Numbered from the stretch's first letter, positions 1-7,991 are shown. The stretch is DNA of 47,573 bases from DATKMG01 sp035541995 (GCA_035541995.1 DATKMG010000802.1:1-47573), one strand, 5' to 3'. The notes: a model not told the origin generated them from the sequence alone. A program made the numbers and translations.

Positions 1-1860
1 GGAGTCACCAAGATCAGTCAGATTTCCTTCTATTCGAAGGAGATGGAGCAGGCCGAGAACTTCCGCAAGATGTTTCTAGCAATGGTGGATGATATCCGGG
101 TTGTCCTGGTGAAACTGGCTGACCGGCTTCACAATATGCGCACCCTGCAGTTTCTCTCACCAGAGCGACAGCATAGCATTGCCCAGGAAACCATGGAGAT
201 TTATGCTCCCATTGCTCACCGGCTAGGAATGGGAAAACTGCGGGGTGAACTCGAGGACCTGGCATTCAGCTTCATGGAACCCGAAGCCTACCAGGAGATC
301 AAACAGGAAATCGAGAGCAAGCGCAAAGTCAGGGAGGAGTTTCTGGATGAAGTCAAGGAACTTATTGTTCAGAAGCTCCAGGAGCATGATACCCCTTGTA
401 CGGTCGAGTCACGGATAAAGCGCATATACAGTGTTTACCAGAAAGTTAAGCGACAGAAGATTTCCATCGAACAGGTCTATGATCTCATGGCCATCCGGAT
501 TATCACGGGCACAGTTCACGACTGTTACGCCGCCCTAGGGATCATCCACAACTTGTGGAGACCTGTTCCCGGCCGAATTAAGGATTTCATTGCCATTCCG
601 CGCCCCAACCTCTACCAGTCTCTCCATACTTCTGTTATTGGTCGTCACGGACAACCTTTTGAAGTGCAGATCCGAACCTCAGAAATGCATCGCATTGCTG
701 AGGAAGGTATTGCCGCACATTGGAAATACAAGACCGGCAAGGGTCTCGATGAGAAGGACGATCAACGCTTTCAGTGGCTCCGACAACTGGTAGAGTGGCA
801 ACAGGAAATGCAGGATCCTAGTGATTTCTTGAGTACACTGAAGTTCGATCTCTATCCGGAAGAAGTTTATGCCTTCACACCCAAGGGAAAGGTCATTATC
901 CTACCGCGCGATGCCACCCCTGTAGATTTTGCGTATGCCATCCACACTGAAGTGGGACACACTTGCATCGGGGCCAAGGTCAATGGCCGAATTTTGCCGC
1001 TTAAGTCAAAATTGAAGAATGGTGATATTGTGGAGATTCAGACCCAGCCTGGTCACACTCCAAGCCGAGACTGGTTGTCATTTATCAAGACGACTAAGGC
1101 CCGCAACAAAATCCGGCATTTCATCAATGTCAGCCAGAGGACGCGCTCCGTAGAGATCGGCAAAAAAATCCTGGAAAAGGAAGCGAGGAAGTTCAAAGTC
1201 AACCTCAAAAAACTGCTGGATGAGGGCCAGCTGATGAAGGTTGCGCCAGACTACGGTTGCACCAAGCTCGACGACATTTACTCGGCTCTAGGTTTTGGAA
1301 AAGTCTCCGCTAAAGTGCTTCTTAGCAAGCTCATCCCACAAGAAGAAATGCAGGAACCTCAGGAAGAGAAATTCTCCCGGCTGACCTCGGCGGTCAAGAA
1401 GGTTTTCGGAATTTCGTCGGACGCTGCGATTAAGGTCAAGGGAATCGACGACTTGTTGGTGTACCGGGCCAAATGCTGCAATCCGATTCGCGGTGAAGAA
1501 ATTGTTGGTTATATCACTCGGGGGAAAGGTGTGGCCGTACATGCCAAAAGATGTGCCAATGTTTCCAATCTGCTTTATGAAGCGGACCGCAGGATCGAAG
1601 TTCAATGGACGGGAGGTGGTGAGACTACTTTTGCCGTCAAGCTCTCTATTTCGGCGGAAGACCGTCAAGGACTGCTCGCTGAGATCACTTCAACCATTTC
1701 CGACACCCAAACCAATATCAAAAACATCGAAGCGCAAGCATTTGAGGACCATCGCGGAATGATTCATCTGACGATTGAGATCTCCGACCTCAAACATTTG
1801 GAGAAGGCCGTCCATTCGATTAAGAAAATACGCGGCGTGCACGAAGTAGAATGGCAGTGA
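1..1860 (+). CDS. rel: Bifunctional Rel/SpoT (p)ppGpp synthetase-hydrolase, 5' truncated by window edge
   Basis: This enzyme makes and degrades the stringent-response alarmone (p)ppGpp. The reading frame is open from base 1, so the start codon and most of the HD hydrolase domain lie outside the window. Counting from the Met at base 43, the tail of the hydrolase domain shows ADRLHNMRT (residues 26-34). The synthetase domain covers about 120-235 and has the RIKD motif at 178-181 and YQSLHT at 191-196. RxKD, rather than ExDD, is the signature of bifunctional Rel/SpoT proteins, as opposed to synthetase-only RelA. A TGS domain follows (about 275-340, VYAFTPKGKVI), then a zinc-finger/RIS region with a CC pair (AKCCNP), and a C-terminal ACT domain (last 75 residues). 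The C-terminus looks complete. It converges on rpmB. Confidence 0.95.
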   Translation, partial: GVTKISQISFYSKEMEQAENFRKMFLAMVDDIRVVLVKLADRLHNMRTLQFLSPERQHSIAQETMEIYAPIAHRLGMGKLRGELEDLAFSFMEPEAYQEIKQEIESKRKVREEFLDEVKELIVQKLQEHDTPCTVESRIKRIYSVYQKVKRQKISIEQVYDLMAIRIITGTVHDCYAALGIIHNLWRPVPGRIKDFIAIPRPNLYQSLHTSVIGRHGQPFEVQIRTSEMHRIAEEGIAAHWKYKTGKGLDEKDDQRFQWLRQLVEWQQEMQDPSDFLSTLKFDLYPEEVYAFTPKGKVIILPRDATPVDFAYAIHTEVGHTCIGAKVNGRILPLKSKLKNGDIVEIQTQPGHTPSRDWLSFIKTTKARNKIRHFINVSQRTRSVEIGKKILEKEARKFKVNLKKLLDEGQLMKVAPDYGCTKLDDIYSALGFGKVSAKVLLSKLIPQEEMQEPQEEKFSRLTSAVKKVFGISSDAAIKVKGIDDLLVYRAKCCNPIRGEEIVGYITRGKGVAVHAKRCANVSNLLYEADRRIEVQWTGGGETTFAVKLSISAEDRQGLLAEITSTISDTQTNIKNIEAQAFEDHRGMIHLTIEISDLKHLEKAVHSIKKIRGVHEVEWQ

Positions 1861-1910
1861 GACCTGCAGAATAACTGTCTATAATTGAAGGCTGGGTATA
1901 AACCCTGGGG

Positions 1911-1934
1911 CGAGAGACCAAAATAGTCTCATCG
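1911..1934. other. Stem-loop between the convergent rel and rpmB genes
   Basis: The sequence forms an 8-bp stem with one bulged base: arms 1911-1918 and 1926-1934, loop 1919-1925. It lies 50 bases after rel and 70 bases after rpmB on the other strand, where a shared terminator would sit. Neither side has a run of Ts, so intrinsic termination is doubtful. A TATAAT also occurs at 1880-1885 on plus, but without a recognisable -35. Confidence 0.3.
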
Positions 1935-2003
1935 TGGGAGAACTGGAGTGGGCCTCGTCGACTTATGCACAAGAACACACTCGCAACAAGTGAGCATTGC
2001 GAA

Positions 2004-2195
2004 TCAATGCGACTTAACAACCCGGCCGTCACGAATGCAGGAAGCACACACCCAGGCGCGCTTATGAATGCCGCTAACTATCACTCGGACTCTTTGCAGG
2101 TTGGGATTCCAGCGTCTTTTTGTGACATTATGGGCATGACTGACATTGTTTCCGAATAGTGGCCCTTTCCCACAGATTTCACAACGAGCCGCCAT
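2004..2195 (-). CDS. rpmB: 50S ribosomal protein L28
   Basis: This is a structural protein of the large ribosomal subunit. The 63-residue product has the L28 hallmarks: MAARCEICGKGP at the N-terminus, the NVSHAHNVTKRRW segment, and a C-terminal CASC. Together with the N-terminal CEIC this makes a four-cysteine zinc site, i.e. the zinc-binding (C+) form of L28. The length is normal for the family. A strong Shine-Dalgarno (AGGAGG, minus strand, 5 bases before ATG) supports the start. It stands alone, convergent with rel, and has its own promoter candidate at 2229-2257. Overlapping reading frames in this region are shadows. Confidence 0.93.
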   Translation of the reverse strand: MAARCEICGKGPLFGNNVSHAHNVTKRRWNPNLQRVRVIVSGIHKRAWVCASCIRDGRVVKSH

Positions 2196-2228
2196 AAATG
2201 CCTCCTGATGAATAATTCAAAAACAAGT

Positions 2229-2257
2229 AATCTAGCAGAATCCGTCCAGCTGGTCAA
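2229..2257 (-). promoter_or_regulatory. Sigma-70 promoter candidate for rpmB
   Basis: On the minus strand, TTGACC (2252-2257) and TAGATT (2229-2234) are separated by exactly 17 bases. The predicted start site is near 2222, about 27 bases before the rpmB ATG and upstream of its Shine-Dalgarno. The match is 5/6 at -35 and 4/6 at -10. Confidence 0.5.
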
Positions 2258-2302
2258 ACCAAACTGCGCGTTTTTAGTAAAGACGTGGTCAAAGGGGGAA
2301 TC

Positions 2303-2318
2303 GGCTCCGTCAGGAGCC
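2303..2318. other. Perfect 6-bp stem-loop, GGCTCC/GGAGCC
   Basis: Arms 2303-2308 and 2313-2318 pair perfectly around a 4-base loop. It lies between the rpmB promoter candidate and the structured RNA candidate. There is no T-run on either strand, so its role is unknown. A possible -35 (TTGATA, 2324-2329) for the RNA follows it, but no good -10 is visible. Confidence 0.25.
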
Positions 2319-2387
2319 AAAGGTTGATATTGCAAGGCAGACATCATTCCATTGATCTCCGCCGTCCGGACGGTGCGGGGTGAAAAC

Positions 2388-2537
2388 CCGCATTCCGTGC
2401 CGCTCGAACGGCGGGCCTCTTCGGGGGTCTCCTTAATCTACAAACAGGGGACTCCTAACTAAGGGAGCCCTCACCGATGACCCATTTCAATAGTACCGCC
2501 AGCTCGCCTCGAGCCCGCAGCGGCGGGATGTTGTCGG
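2388..2537 (+). ncRNA. Structured RNA candidate, 6S-like (or a tsaD leader element)
   Basis: There is no protein-coding signal here, but a long nested stem is visible. CATTCC 2391-2396 pairs with GGGATG 2525-2530. GCCGCT 2399-2404 pairs with AGCGGC 2519-2524. GCGGGC 2411-2416 pairs with GCCCGC 2513-2518. This gives 18 pairs around a 6-base bulge (2405-2410) on the 5' side only. Inside, 2423-2432 can pair with 2447-2456, and GCTCG/CGAGC (2502-2506/2510-2514) offers a small 3' hairpin. Known 6S RNAs have GCGGGC/GCCTGC at the top of the closing stem, a CGCAAG-like 5' bulge and a following GCGGC. The layout and total size (about 150-185 nt) match that pattern. Ends are approximate. Because the stem finishes 30 bases before tsaD, a leader element of tsaD is the main alternative. 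Confidence 0.45.
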
Positions 2538-2567
2538 AAAAGAGGGGCGATAAACGGGATTAAGTTC

Positions 2568-3722
2568 ATGTCTCATTTGACTCTCGGAATCGAGTCTTCT
2601 TGTGACGAGACTGCAGCAGCGGTCCTCAGAGACGGGAGTGACGTCCTATCGAATGTCGTGGCTTCCCAAGTGTCGGTTCACCGTAAGTATGGAGGCGTCG
2701 TCCCGGAGCTAGCCTCCCGCCACCATCTGCAGAACATCTCGTATGTCGTCAAGGGGGCCCTTGAAGATGCGGGAATACTTCAGGAAGACCTGAATAGTAT
2801 TGCGGTAACCCAGGGCCCAGGGTTGGTGGGATCGCTGCTAGTGGGAATCAACTACGCGAAAGCTCTTAGCTATGCCTTAAAGGTGCCTCTGATAGCGGTC
2901 AATCATCTTGAAGGGCACATCTATTCTGTCCCTCTGCAATTGGCTGGAGGAGAGGAGGGAACCCAAGTCCCTTGGTCCGAATGGAATCGTCTCTATCCAT
3001 CATTGGTGCTGGTTGTATCAGGCGGACACACCAGCTTGTTTCATGTCGGGCAGCTCGGAACTGATGATAAGCACGCTGGGGTCTACCAGCTGATCGGTCG
3101 GACTCGAGATGATGCTGCCGGAGAGGCCTTTGACAAAGTCGCGAAATTATTGGGTCTCGGTTATCCGGGTGGTCCGGTGATCGACAGGCTGGCCAGGAAA
3201 GGAAGCCCCAGCTCCGTCCGATTTTCCTCGACCAAGATCAGTGATGGCCGCCTTGACTTCAGCTTCTCTGGAATAAAGACTGCAGTGCTGCGGCATGTTC
3301 AGTCCAACCTCTCATTGGAGCTGGTAATGGTACGCAACCGTCAGCACGATTCGGGCTTCCTCAACCATCTTCCCCAACCTATCTATGATCTGGTCGCAAG
3401 CTTCCAACAGACTGTGGTGGACACCTTGCTCGACCAAGTTCTTCGAGCTGCAGAGATTTTCCGCCCACGCACTATCATGGTCGCGGGCGGGGTTGCCTCG
3501 AATAGTCAACTTCGGGCCCGCTTCACTGCGGCATTTCGAGAGGAAGCCTTACCTGTCTACTTTCCGTCCCCCATACTATCCACCGATAATGCTGCGATGA
3601 TTGCCGCCGCTGGATATCCAAAATTCCTGGCCCGCAATTTTGCTGACATGACGCTGAATGCTGATGTCCACTTGAAGTTGGGAACACCAGCGATGCTCCC
3701 TTGGCCCTTTCCTAGACCATAG
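2568..3722 (+). CDS. tsaD: tRNA N6-adenosine threonylcarbamoyltransferase
   Basis: TsaD transfers the threonylcarbamoyl group from TC-AMP to A37 of ANN-decoding tRNAs, together with TsaB and TsaE in the cytoplasm. The N-terminal GIESSCDETAAAV, the metal-binding NHLEGH (His113 and His117), SGGHTS, FDKVAKLLGLGYPGGP, DFSFSGIKTA and the late STDNAA motif are all present. At 384 residues it is about 40 longer than typical bacterial TsaD (around 340). The excess appears as two insertions: a stretch near residues 126-143 between NHLEGH and SGGHTS, and one near 245-265 after SFSGIKTA. Both are in frame and leave the motifs intact. It starts 30 bases after the structured RNA candidate. Confidence 0.95.
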   Translation: MSHLTLGIESSCDETAAAVLRDGSDVLSNVVASQVSVHRKYGGVVPELASRHHLQNISYVVKGALEDAGILQEDLNSIAVTQGPGLVGSLLVGINYAKALSYALKVPLIAVNHLEGHIYSVPLQLAGGEEGTQVPWSEWNRLYPSLVLVVSGGHTSLFHVGQLGTDDKHAGVYQLIGRTRDDAAGEAFDKVAKLLGLGYPGGPVIDRLARKGSPSSVRFSSTKISDGRLDFSFSGIKTAVLRHVQSNLSLELVMVRNRQHDSGFLNHLPQPIYDLVASFQQTVVDTLLDQVLRAAEIFRPRTIMVAGGVASNSQLRARFTAAFREEALPVYFPSPILSTDNAAMIAAAGYPKFLARNFADMTLNADVHLKLGTPAMLPWPFPRP

Positions 3723-3872
3723 TGGCGATTCGACCCCGAAAGAACAGGCTTAAGAATCGTGGCTTCCATTTCATCGATCGAACAGATCCCTATGCAGAAT
3801 TGCCTGCGATTTATCCAATTACCTCTTAGTTGATCGGTTGTGTTTTGAGGGGAATTCGATTAGATTTACGCC

Positions 3873-5201
3873 ATGCTTGCGCAACTCAAGTGTATTGAAG
3901 AAAGCTGCCAGGGGATTATGCCCGCCTCTAGCAAGGCCTATGTCTGTCCACGTTGTGGAGGACTGTTAGATGTGGTTTACGATTTTCAAATCACCGACCC
4001 TGAAGCGCTGAAACGAGAGTTTCGACAACGCCGGCTGTCAGATGACCCGTTGGATATGAGTGGTGTCTGGCGCTATCGTGAGCTTCTGCCCTTCTGCACT
4101 GATTTGACTAAAGTGGTCACAATGCAGGAAGGCAAGACTCCTATATTTGATGCCCCGCGTTGCGCCGAATATACCGGACTGAAGAAACTCTGGCTGAAGC
4201 ACCAGGGTTTGAATCCGACTGGATCCTTTAAAGACAACGGCATGACGGCGGGAGTGACTCAGGCTCGCCTGATGAACTCCAGGATCGTAGCTTGCGCCAG
4301 TACCGGCAATACCTCAGCTTCTATGGCTGCTTACGCAGCTCGGTCTTGCCTCAAAGCAGTTATCTTCATTCCTGACCAACAGATAGCTTTTGGAAAGCTC
4401 TCGCAGAGCCTGGATTACGGAGCCCTCACTCTACAGATCCAGGGTGATTTCGACGAAGCCATGAGACTGGTGAAGGAAATCACCGAAGAGACCGATGTCT
4501 ACCTGCTGAATTCCATCAATCCCTTCCGGCTGGAAGGGCAGAAAGCGATCATCATTGAAATGCTCGACCAGCGAGGCTGGGCCATACCGGACCGAGTTGT
4601 GGTTCCAGGCGGGAACTTAGGAAACAGTTCGTCCTTTGGAAAGGCCATCAAGGAGCTTTATGACCTTGGGTTCATCAACAAAATGCCGATGGTTACTATC
4701 ATTCAGGCCCAGCGGGCCAATCCGCTATACCGAACCTTGATCTACCATTCTCCCCGTCTGATTCCGATGGAGGCCCATACGCTTGCCACAGCCATCAAGA
4801 TCGGGAACCCGGTATCCTGGAAGAAAGCTGTGCGTGCCATGGACTGGACTAATGGTTGGTGCGACGTAGTCAGCGAACAGGAAATCGCCGACGCTAAGGC
4901 CATGATCGGACGTGACGGTGTGGGCTGTGAACCGGCCTCCGCCACGACGGTTGCTGGAATCAAAAAACTGATACAGACCGGTGAGATCGATAAGGACGAG
5001 GACGTCGTGGCGGTTCTGACAGGAAACCTATTGAAAGACCCCGACTATACTGTCAATTACCACCAGGATTCCCTCTATGAGAAGGCAATCTATCGTAACG
5101 AACTCGTCGAACGCCAGGGCAAGATTCAATCCACCTTTGCCAACGCCCCTATCAAGATTAAACCTTCCAAACAAGAGATTCTGAGGACCATAGGTGTCTG
5201 A
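3873..5201 (+). CDS. thrC: Threonine synthase
   Basis: ThrC is a PLP enzyme converting O-phosphohomoserine to threonine, the last step of threonine synthesis. The N-terminus carries a zinc-ribbon-like set of cysteines (Cys7, Cys12, then CPRC at 25-28), common in one branch of bacterial and archaeal threonine synthases. The PLP lysine is Lys120 in TGSFKD, followed by ASTGNTSAS. A glycine-rich phosphate loop (VVPGGNLGN) sits near residue 245. The length of 442 is usual for this form. It stands apart from other threonine genes, 150 bases after tsaD; no attenuator or T-box was recognised upstream. Confidence 0.93.
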   Translation: MLAQLKCIEESCQGIMPASSKAYVCPRCGGLLDVVYDFQITDPEALKREFRQRRLSDDPLDMSGVWRYRELLPFCTDLTKVVTMQEGKTPIFDAPRCAEYTGLKKLWLKHQGLNPTGSFKDNGMTAGVTQARLMNSRIVACASTGNTSASMAAYAARSCLKAVIFIPDQQIAFGKLSQSLDYGALTLQIQGDFDEAMRLVKEITEETDVYLLNSINPFRLEGQKAIIIEMLDQRGWAIPDRVVVPGGNLGNSSSFGKAIKELYDLGFINKMPMVTIIQAQRANPLYRTLIYHSPRLIPMEAHTLATAIKIGNPVSWKKAVRAMDWTNGWCDVVSEQEIADAKAMIGRDGVGCEPASATTVAGIKKLIQTGEIDKDEDVVAVLTGNLLKDPDYTVNYHQDSLYEKAIYRNELVERQGKIQSTFANAPIKIKPSKQEILRTIGV

Positions 5202-5441
5202 GCATTCTGTGCGGCTGACCGCCAGGAAGAGGGAATAGCCCCGGAGCCTGTTCTTGGTGATTCTCCACGGGGTTGTGGCTTGTTATTCTGACACTAATTC
5301 CTGGACTGGAATTCTTTGGTGTATTGACTTGCCTGATTGACCTTGGGGGGAGTGCAGTATCTTTGGCAAAATCCGCTACAGGTCTGGAGAGAATATGAAA
5401 CGGGAGGTTGATGTTGCTCGTTATGCCGGTCGGGCAAGGAT

Positions 5442-5465
5442 CGCTGCTTCCCCAGCGCATTTTTT
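5442..5465 (+). terminator. Short intrinsic terminator candidate after thrC
   Basis: CGCTG (5442-5446) pairs with CAGCG (5453-5457) around a 6-base loop, and six Ts follow at 5460-5465. The stem is only 5 bp, so efficiency is uncertain. It lies 240 bases beyond the thrC stop codon. Confidence 0.45.
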
Positions 5466-5467
5466 GC

Positions 5468-5496
5468 TTAAGTATTCCTAAACCATCTGGTATATT
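5468..5496 (+). promoter_or_regulatory. Possible promoter for the rpsP operon
   Basis: TATATT at 5491-5496 is preceded at 17 bases by TTAAGT (5468-5473). The -10 is 5/6 and the -35 is weak. It immediately follows the terminator candidate and lies about 130 bases before rpsP, which is a sensible position. Confidence 0.3.
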
Positions 5497-5633
5497 TAGT
5501 GGAAAAGGGACTTCCGTAAATCGAATGAGATGATGGAAGGAGTCCTGGGTCTCGGGCTTGATGACGTATTTTCTGAAACAAAGGGCGGGTAGCACATGTT
5601 AGGGATGTTAATTTTAATCGTGGAGGAATGTTT

Positions 5634-5867
5634 TTGCTCACTATTCGACTAACCCGAATGGGTACAAAGAAGAAGCCAGCTTACCGGGTTGTGGTTATCG
5701 AGAAGTCCAAGGCGCGGGACGGCAGGTTCCTTGAGGTCTTGGGACACTATAATCCGAAACGGGATGGAACGGTGGTCGATCTGAAGAAAGAAAAATACGA
5801 CTATTGGATTTCCAAAGGGGCACAACCCAGTGAGACGGTAAGGAGTCTTGTGAGAAAAGTCAGCTAA
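5634..5867 (+). CDS. rpsP: 30S ribosomal protein S16
   Basis: This is a small-subunit ribosomal protein needed for 30S assembly. The sequence TIRLTRMGTKKKPAYRVVV and ARDGRFLEVLGHYNP are the S16 signature. I place the start at the TTG at 5634 rather than the ATG at 5628. The only Shine-Dalgarno, GGAGG (5622-5626), abuts that ATG almost directly but is 7 bases from the TTG. The TTG start also gives the normal S16 N-terminus (M-L-T-I-R-L) and 77 residues. It is the first gene of the S16-KhpA-RimM-TrmD-L19 operon. Confidence 0.93.
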   Translation: MLTIRLTRMGTKKKPAYRVVVIEKSKARDGRFLEVLGHYNPKRDGTVVDLKKEKYDYWISKGAQPSETVRSLVRKVS

Positions 5868-5948
5868 TCGACGCACGCAGCTGCTTCCTGCCAAGCGGAT
5901 TCTCAACCCTTCATCACGCTTTGAACTGACCATCACCTGGAGGTGGCT

Positions 5949-6179
5949 ATGAAAGAGCTAATTGAACAGATTGCGAAAGCGCTGGTGGACAATCCTGATC
6001 AAGTCTCGGTCAGACCGATCGAAGGTGAGCAGACCACTGTTCTTGAGCTGAGAGTGGCCCAGAGTGATTTGGGAAAAGTAATTGGCAAGCAGGGGCGAAC
6101 AGCACGCTCGATCAGAACCATCCTCGGTGCAGCGGGAATGAAGCTAAAGAAGCGTTTTACCTTGGAGATTCTGGAGTAA
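5949..6179 (+). CDS. khpA: KH-domain RNA-binding protein KhpA
   Basis: This small single KH-domain protein binds RNA, usually with KhpB, and is regularly found between rpsP and rimM. The GxxG loop is seen in VIGKQGRTARSIR. I chose the ATG at 5949 (76 residues, MKELIEQIAKALV). The Shine-Dalgarno GGAGG (5939-5943) is 5 bases from it, while the in-frame GTG at 5943 would overlap the Shine-Dalgarno. The stop is 8 bases before rimM. Confidence 0.92.
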   Translation: MKELIEQIAKALVDNPDQVSVRPIEGEQTTVLELRVAQSDLGKVIGKQGRTARSIRTILGAAGMKLKKRFTLEILE

Positions 6180-6187
6180 TTAGGACA

Positions 6188-6712
6188 TTGGCCGGACCCC
6201 GGTATCTCTCTATTGCCAAAATCCTCCGGAGCAGAGGTAACCGGGGCGAAGTCACAGCTGAAATACTCACGGACTTTCCGAAGCGCTTCGAGATCCTCAA
6301 ATCCCAAGAAATCTCACTCTGGAAGGAAAACGCACATCCGTTTCACCTAACCCTTGAGTCCTACTGGTTCCATAGAAACAGGATAATCCTGAAATTCCAT
6401 GGAGTAAGTTCGATCTCAGACGCTGAAGCTCTGCGAGACTATGAACTTCAGATTCCACGCGACGAGGCAGTTTCGCTCCCGAAAGGAGCTTACTTCCAAT
6501 TCGATCTCTTGGGATGCGCTGTGAAGGACCCCAGCGGCACCACTTACGGTGAGGTAAAGGAGGTAATCGAGCAGAGATCAGGTTATCTTCTGAAGGTCGA
6601 GTCGAAGGAGCGAGAGATCCTGATTCCGTTTGCGGAGGAGTGGGTGGTTCGAATCGACATTGAGGCCAAGGAACTCGTCCTCAACCTCCCAGAGGGGCTT
6701 GTGGACATTTGA
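6188..6712 (+). CDS. rimM: Ribosome maturation factor RimM
   Basis: RimM helps assemble the head of the 30S subunit and binds S19. The N-terminal barrel begins with IAKILRSRGNRGEVTAE, the usual RimM opening (typically G-x-HG-x-GE). The second half carries the PRC-barrel, including YFQFDLLGCAV and ILIPFAEEWV. It has 174 residues, normal for the family. The start is a TTG with AGGA just upstream. The canonical histidine of the HG pair is Asn here (RGNRGE), a mild deviation. It is co-transcribed with khpA and trmD. Confidence 0.92.
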   Translation: MAGPRYLSIAKILRSRGNRGEVTAEILTDFPKRFEILKSQEISLWKENAHPFHLTLESYWFHRNRIILKFHGVSSISDAEALRDYELQIPRDEAVSLPKGAYFQFDLLGCAVKDPSGTTYGEVKEVIEQRSGYLLKVESKEREILIPFAEEWVVRIDIEAKELVLNLPEGLVDI

Positions 6713-6745
6713 GACTTCTCGCCCCTTCCCTTTAATTCCAAGGCC

Positions 6746-7522
6746 ATGAGTCTTCTCCACTTCGATATTGTCACCATTTTTCCCGGTTTCTTTGCGGGAC
6801 CCTTAGACTTCGGCATGGTTAAGCAAGCACAAAAGAAGGGAAGGATTACCGTGTCGATTCATGATCTGAGGGCCTTTGCCACCGACAGGCACAAGTCGGT
6901 GGACGACCGGCCCTTCGGGGGGGGCGAAGGCATGGTCTTGAAGCCGGAACCGCTATTCCGTGCTGTGGAACACATTTACGCGGCAAGACCTGGATCGAAT
7001 CGGCGTGTGATTTTGCTCTCCCCGCAGGGACGTAAGCTTGGTCAATCCGTGGCCCTTGAGCTATCCCGCTGCCTACAATTAACCCTGATCTGCGGACGAT
7101 ATGAGGGGGTCGATGAACGAGTGGCGGAGTACTTGGCCACCGATGAGGTCTCCATTGGTGATTACATCTTGACGGGGGGAGAGTTGGCCGCGTGTGTCAT
7201 CCTTGATGCAGTGACCCGGTTGATTCCCGGGGTCTTGCACAACGAGTCAAGCGCGCAAAAAGACTCCTTTGGGCCAGCGTTGGGCTCTAGGAGTACTCAT
7301 TTGGAAACCCCTTTGTTGGATTGCCCCCACTACACACGGCCAGAGGTTTTTAGAGAGATGAGAGTCCCGGAGGTCCTCCTGTCCGGTGATCACTCCAGGA
7401 TCCAAACCTGGCGCAATCGGAAGGCTTTAGAAAAGACTTTGAAGAATCGACCGGATCTATTAAAATATCAAAGTTTGTCTGAATCGGAAAGAGCATTACT
7501 AGAAGTCGAAAGCGAGTTCTGA
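6746..7522 (+). CDS. trmD: tRNA (guanine-N1)-methyltransferase
   Basis: TrmD methylates G37 of tRNAs using SAM and prevents +1 frameshifting. The trefoil-knot SPOUT motifs are clear: FGGGEGMVLKPEP (57-69), CGRYEGVDERV (116-126) and SIGDYILTGGE (136-146). The catalytic Asp candidate is in QKDSF (about 171-175). It has 258 residues, close to the typical 240-255. The gene sits between rimM and rplS as in most bacteria. Confidence 0.96.
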   Translation: MSLLHFDIVTIFPGFFAGPLDFGMVKQAQKKGRITVSIHDLRAFATDRHKSVDDRPFGGGEGMVLKPEPLFRAVEHIYAARPGSNRRVILLSPQGRKLGQSVALELSRCLQLTLICGRYEGVDERVAEYLATDEVSIGDYILTGGELAACVILDAVTRLIPGVLHNESSAQKDSFGPALGSRSTHLETPLLDCPHYTRPEVFREMRVPEVLLSGDHSRIQTWRNRKALEKTLKNRPDLLKYQSLSESERALLEVESEF

Positions 7523-7544
7523 ATTAGTATTCTGAGGTACGAGC

Positions 7545-7892
7545 ATGAACCCGTTAAGTGCCATTGAAAAAAAGGAATTGCGGGCTGACGTCCCCGAGTT
7601 TGGGGTAGGTGACACGGTCCGGGTCCACGTCAAGATCAAGGAAGGCGATAAAGAACGCATTCAGGTTTTTGAAGGGATTGTTATTGCCTACAAACGAGGT
7701 GACACTCGTTCGACCTTCACAGTTAGAAAGACCTCGTTTGGGCAGGGAGTTGAACGAATTTTCCCCCTTCATTCTCCAGTGATCGACAAGATTGAGTTGG
7801 CCCGGAAGGGCCGAGTCCGCAGAGCTAAGCTTTATTACCTCCGCAATTTGAAGGGGAAGGCTGCACGGATTAAGGAAGTGAAGGCCAGTTAG
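7545..7892 (+). CDS. rplS: 50S ribosomal protein L19
   Basis: L19 lies at the 30S-50S interface. The product shows the L19 signature: FGVGDTVRVHVKIKEGDKERIQVFEG, then RKTSFGQGVERIFPLHSP and a basic tail (RRAKLYYLRNLKGKAARI). Its 115 residues are normal. A GAGG Shine-Dalgarno lies 7 bases before ATG. It is the last gene of the rpsP operon and is followed by a strong terminator at 7916-7954. Confidence 0.96.
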   Translation: MNPLSAIEKKELRADVPEFGVGDTVRVHVKIKEGDKERIQVFEGIVIAYKRGDTRSTFTVRKTSFGQGVERIFPLHSPVIDKIELARKGRVRRAKLYYLRNLKGKAARIKEVKAS

Positions 7893-7915
7893 AAACTGCA
7901 GGGTGTTTCCTCTCG

Positions 7916-7954
7916 AAGGTTAGTTCTTGGTATTGCGAGGACTAGCCTTTTTTT
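7916..7954 (+). terminator. Strong intrinsic terminator of the rpsP-rplS operon
   Basis: A 14-bp stem (7916-7929 with 7936-7949, including three G-T pairs and no mismatches) closes a 6-base loop, and seven Ts run from 7948 to 7954. It lies 24 bases after rplS and separates the operon from rnhB. Confidence 0.9.
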
Positions 7955-7991
7955 CATTTCTCCGGTCAGACATTCGACCGGCTTAGCCCGG

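Larger units (their letters stand above)
5202..5633 (+). other. Intergenic region between thrC and rpsP
   Basis: About 430 bases carry no gene that I can support. The region contains a small terminator-like hairpin at 5442-5465 and a weak promoter candidate for the rpsP operon at 5468-5496, both listed separately. The part between thrC and the hairpin (about 240 bases) could be a long 3' UTR or a small RNA, but no start signal for one is clear. An ATG frame of 28 codons at 5395 has no family features. Confidence 0.4.

Noticed and set aside
2081..2347. 88-residue minus-strand frame overlapping rpmB
   Set aside because: It overlaps rpmB, its promoter and Shine-Dalgarno in another frame and has no family features.
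2377..2400. GGGGTGAAAACCC stretch resembling the FMN riboswitch opening
   Set aside because: The remaining conserved FMN blocks are missing and no riboflavin gene follows; the segment fits the outer part of the nested stem better.
5158..5595. 145-residue minus-strand frame over the thrC end and the following gap
   Set aside because: Composition is not protein-like, there is no ribosome-binding site and it overlaps thrC.
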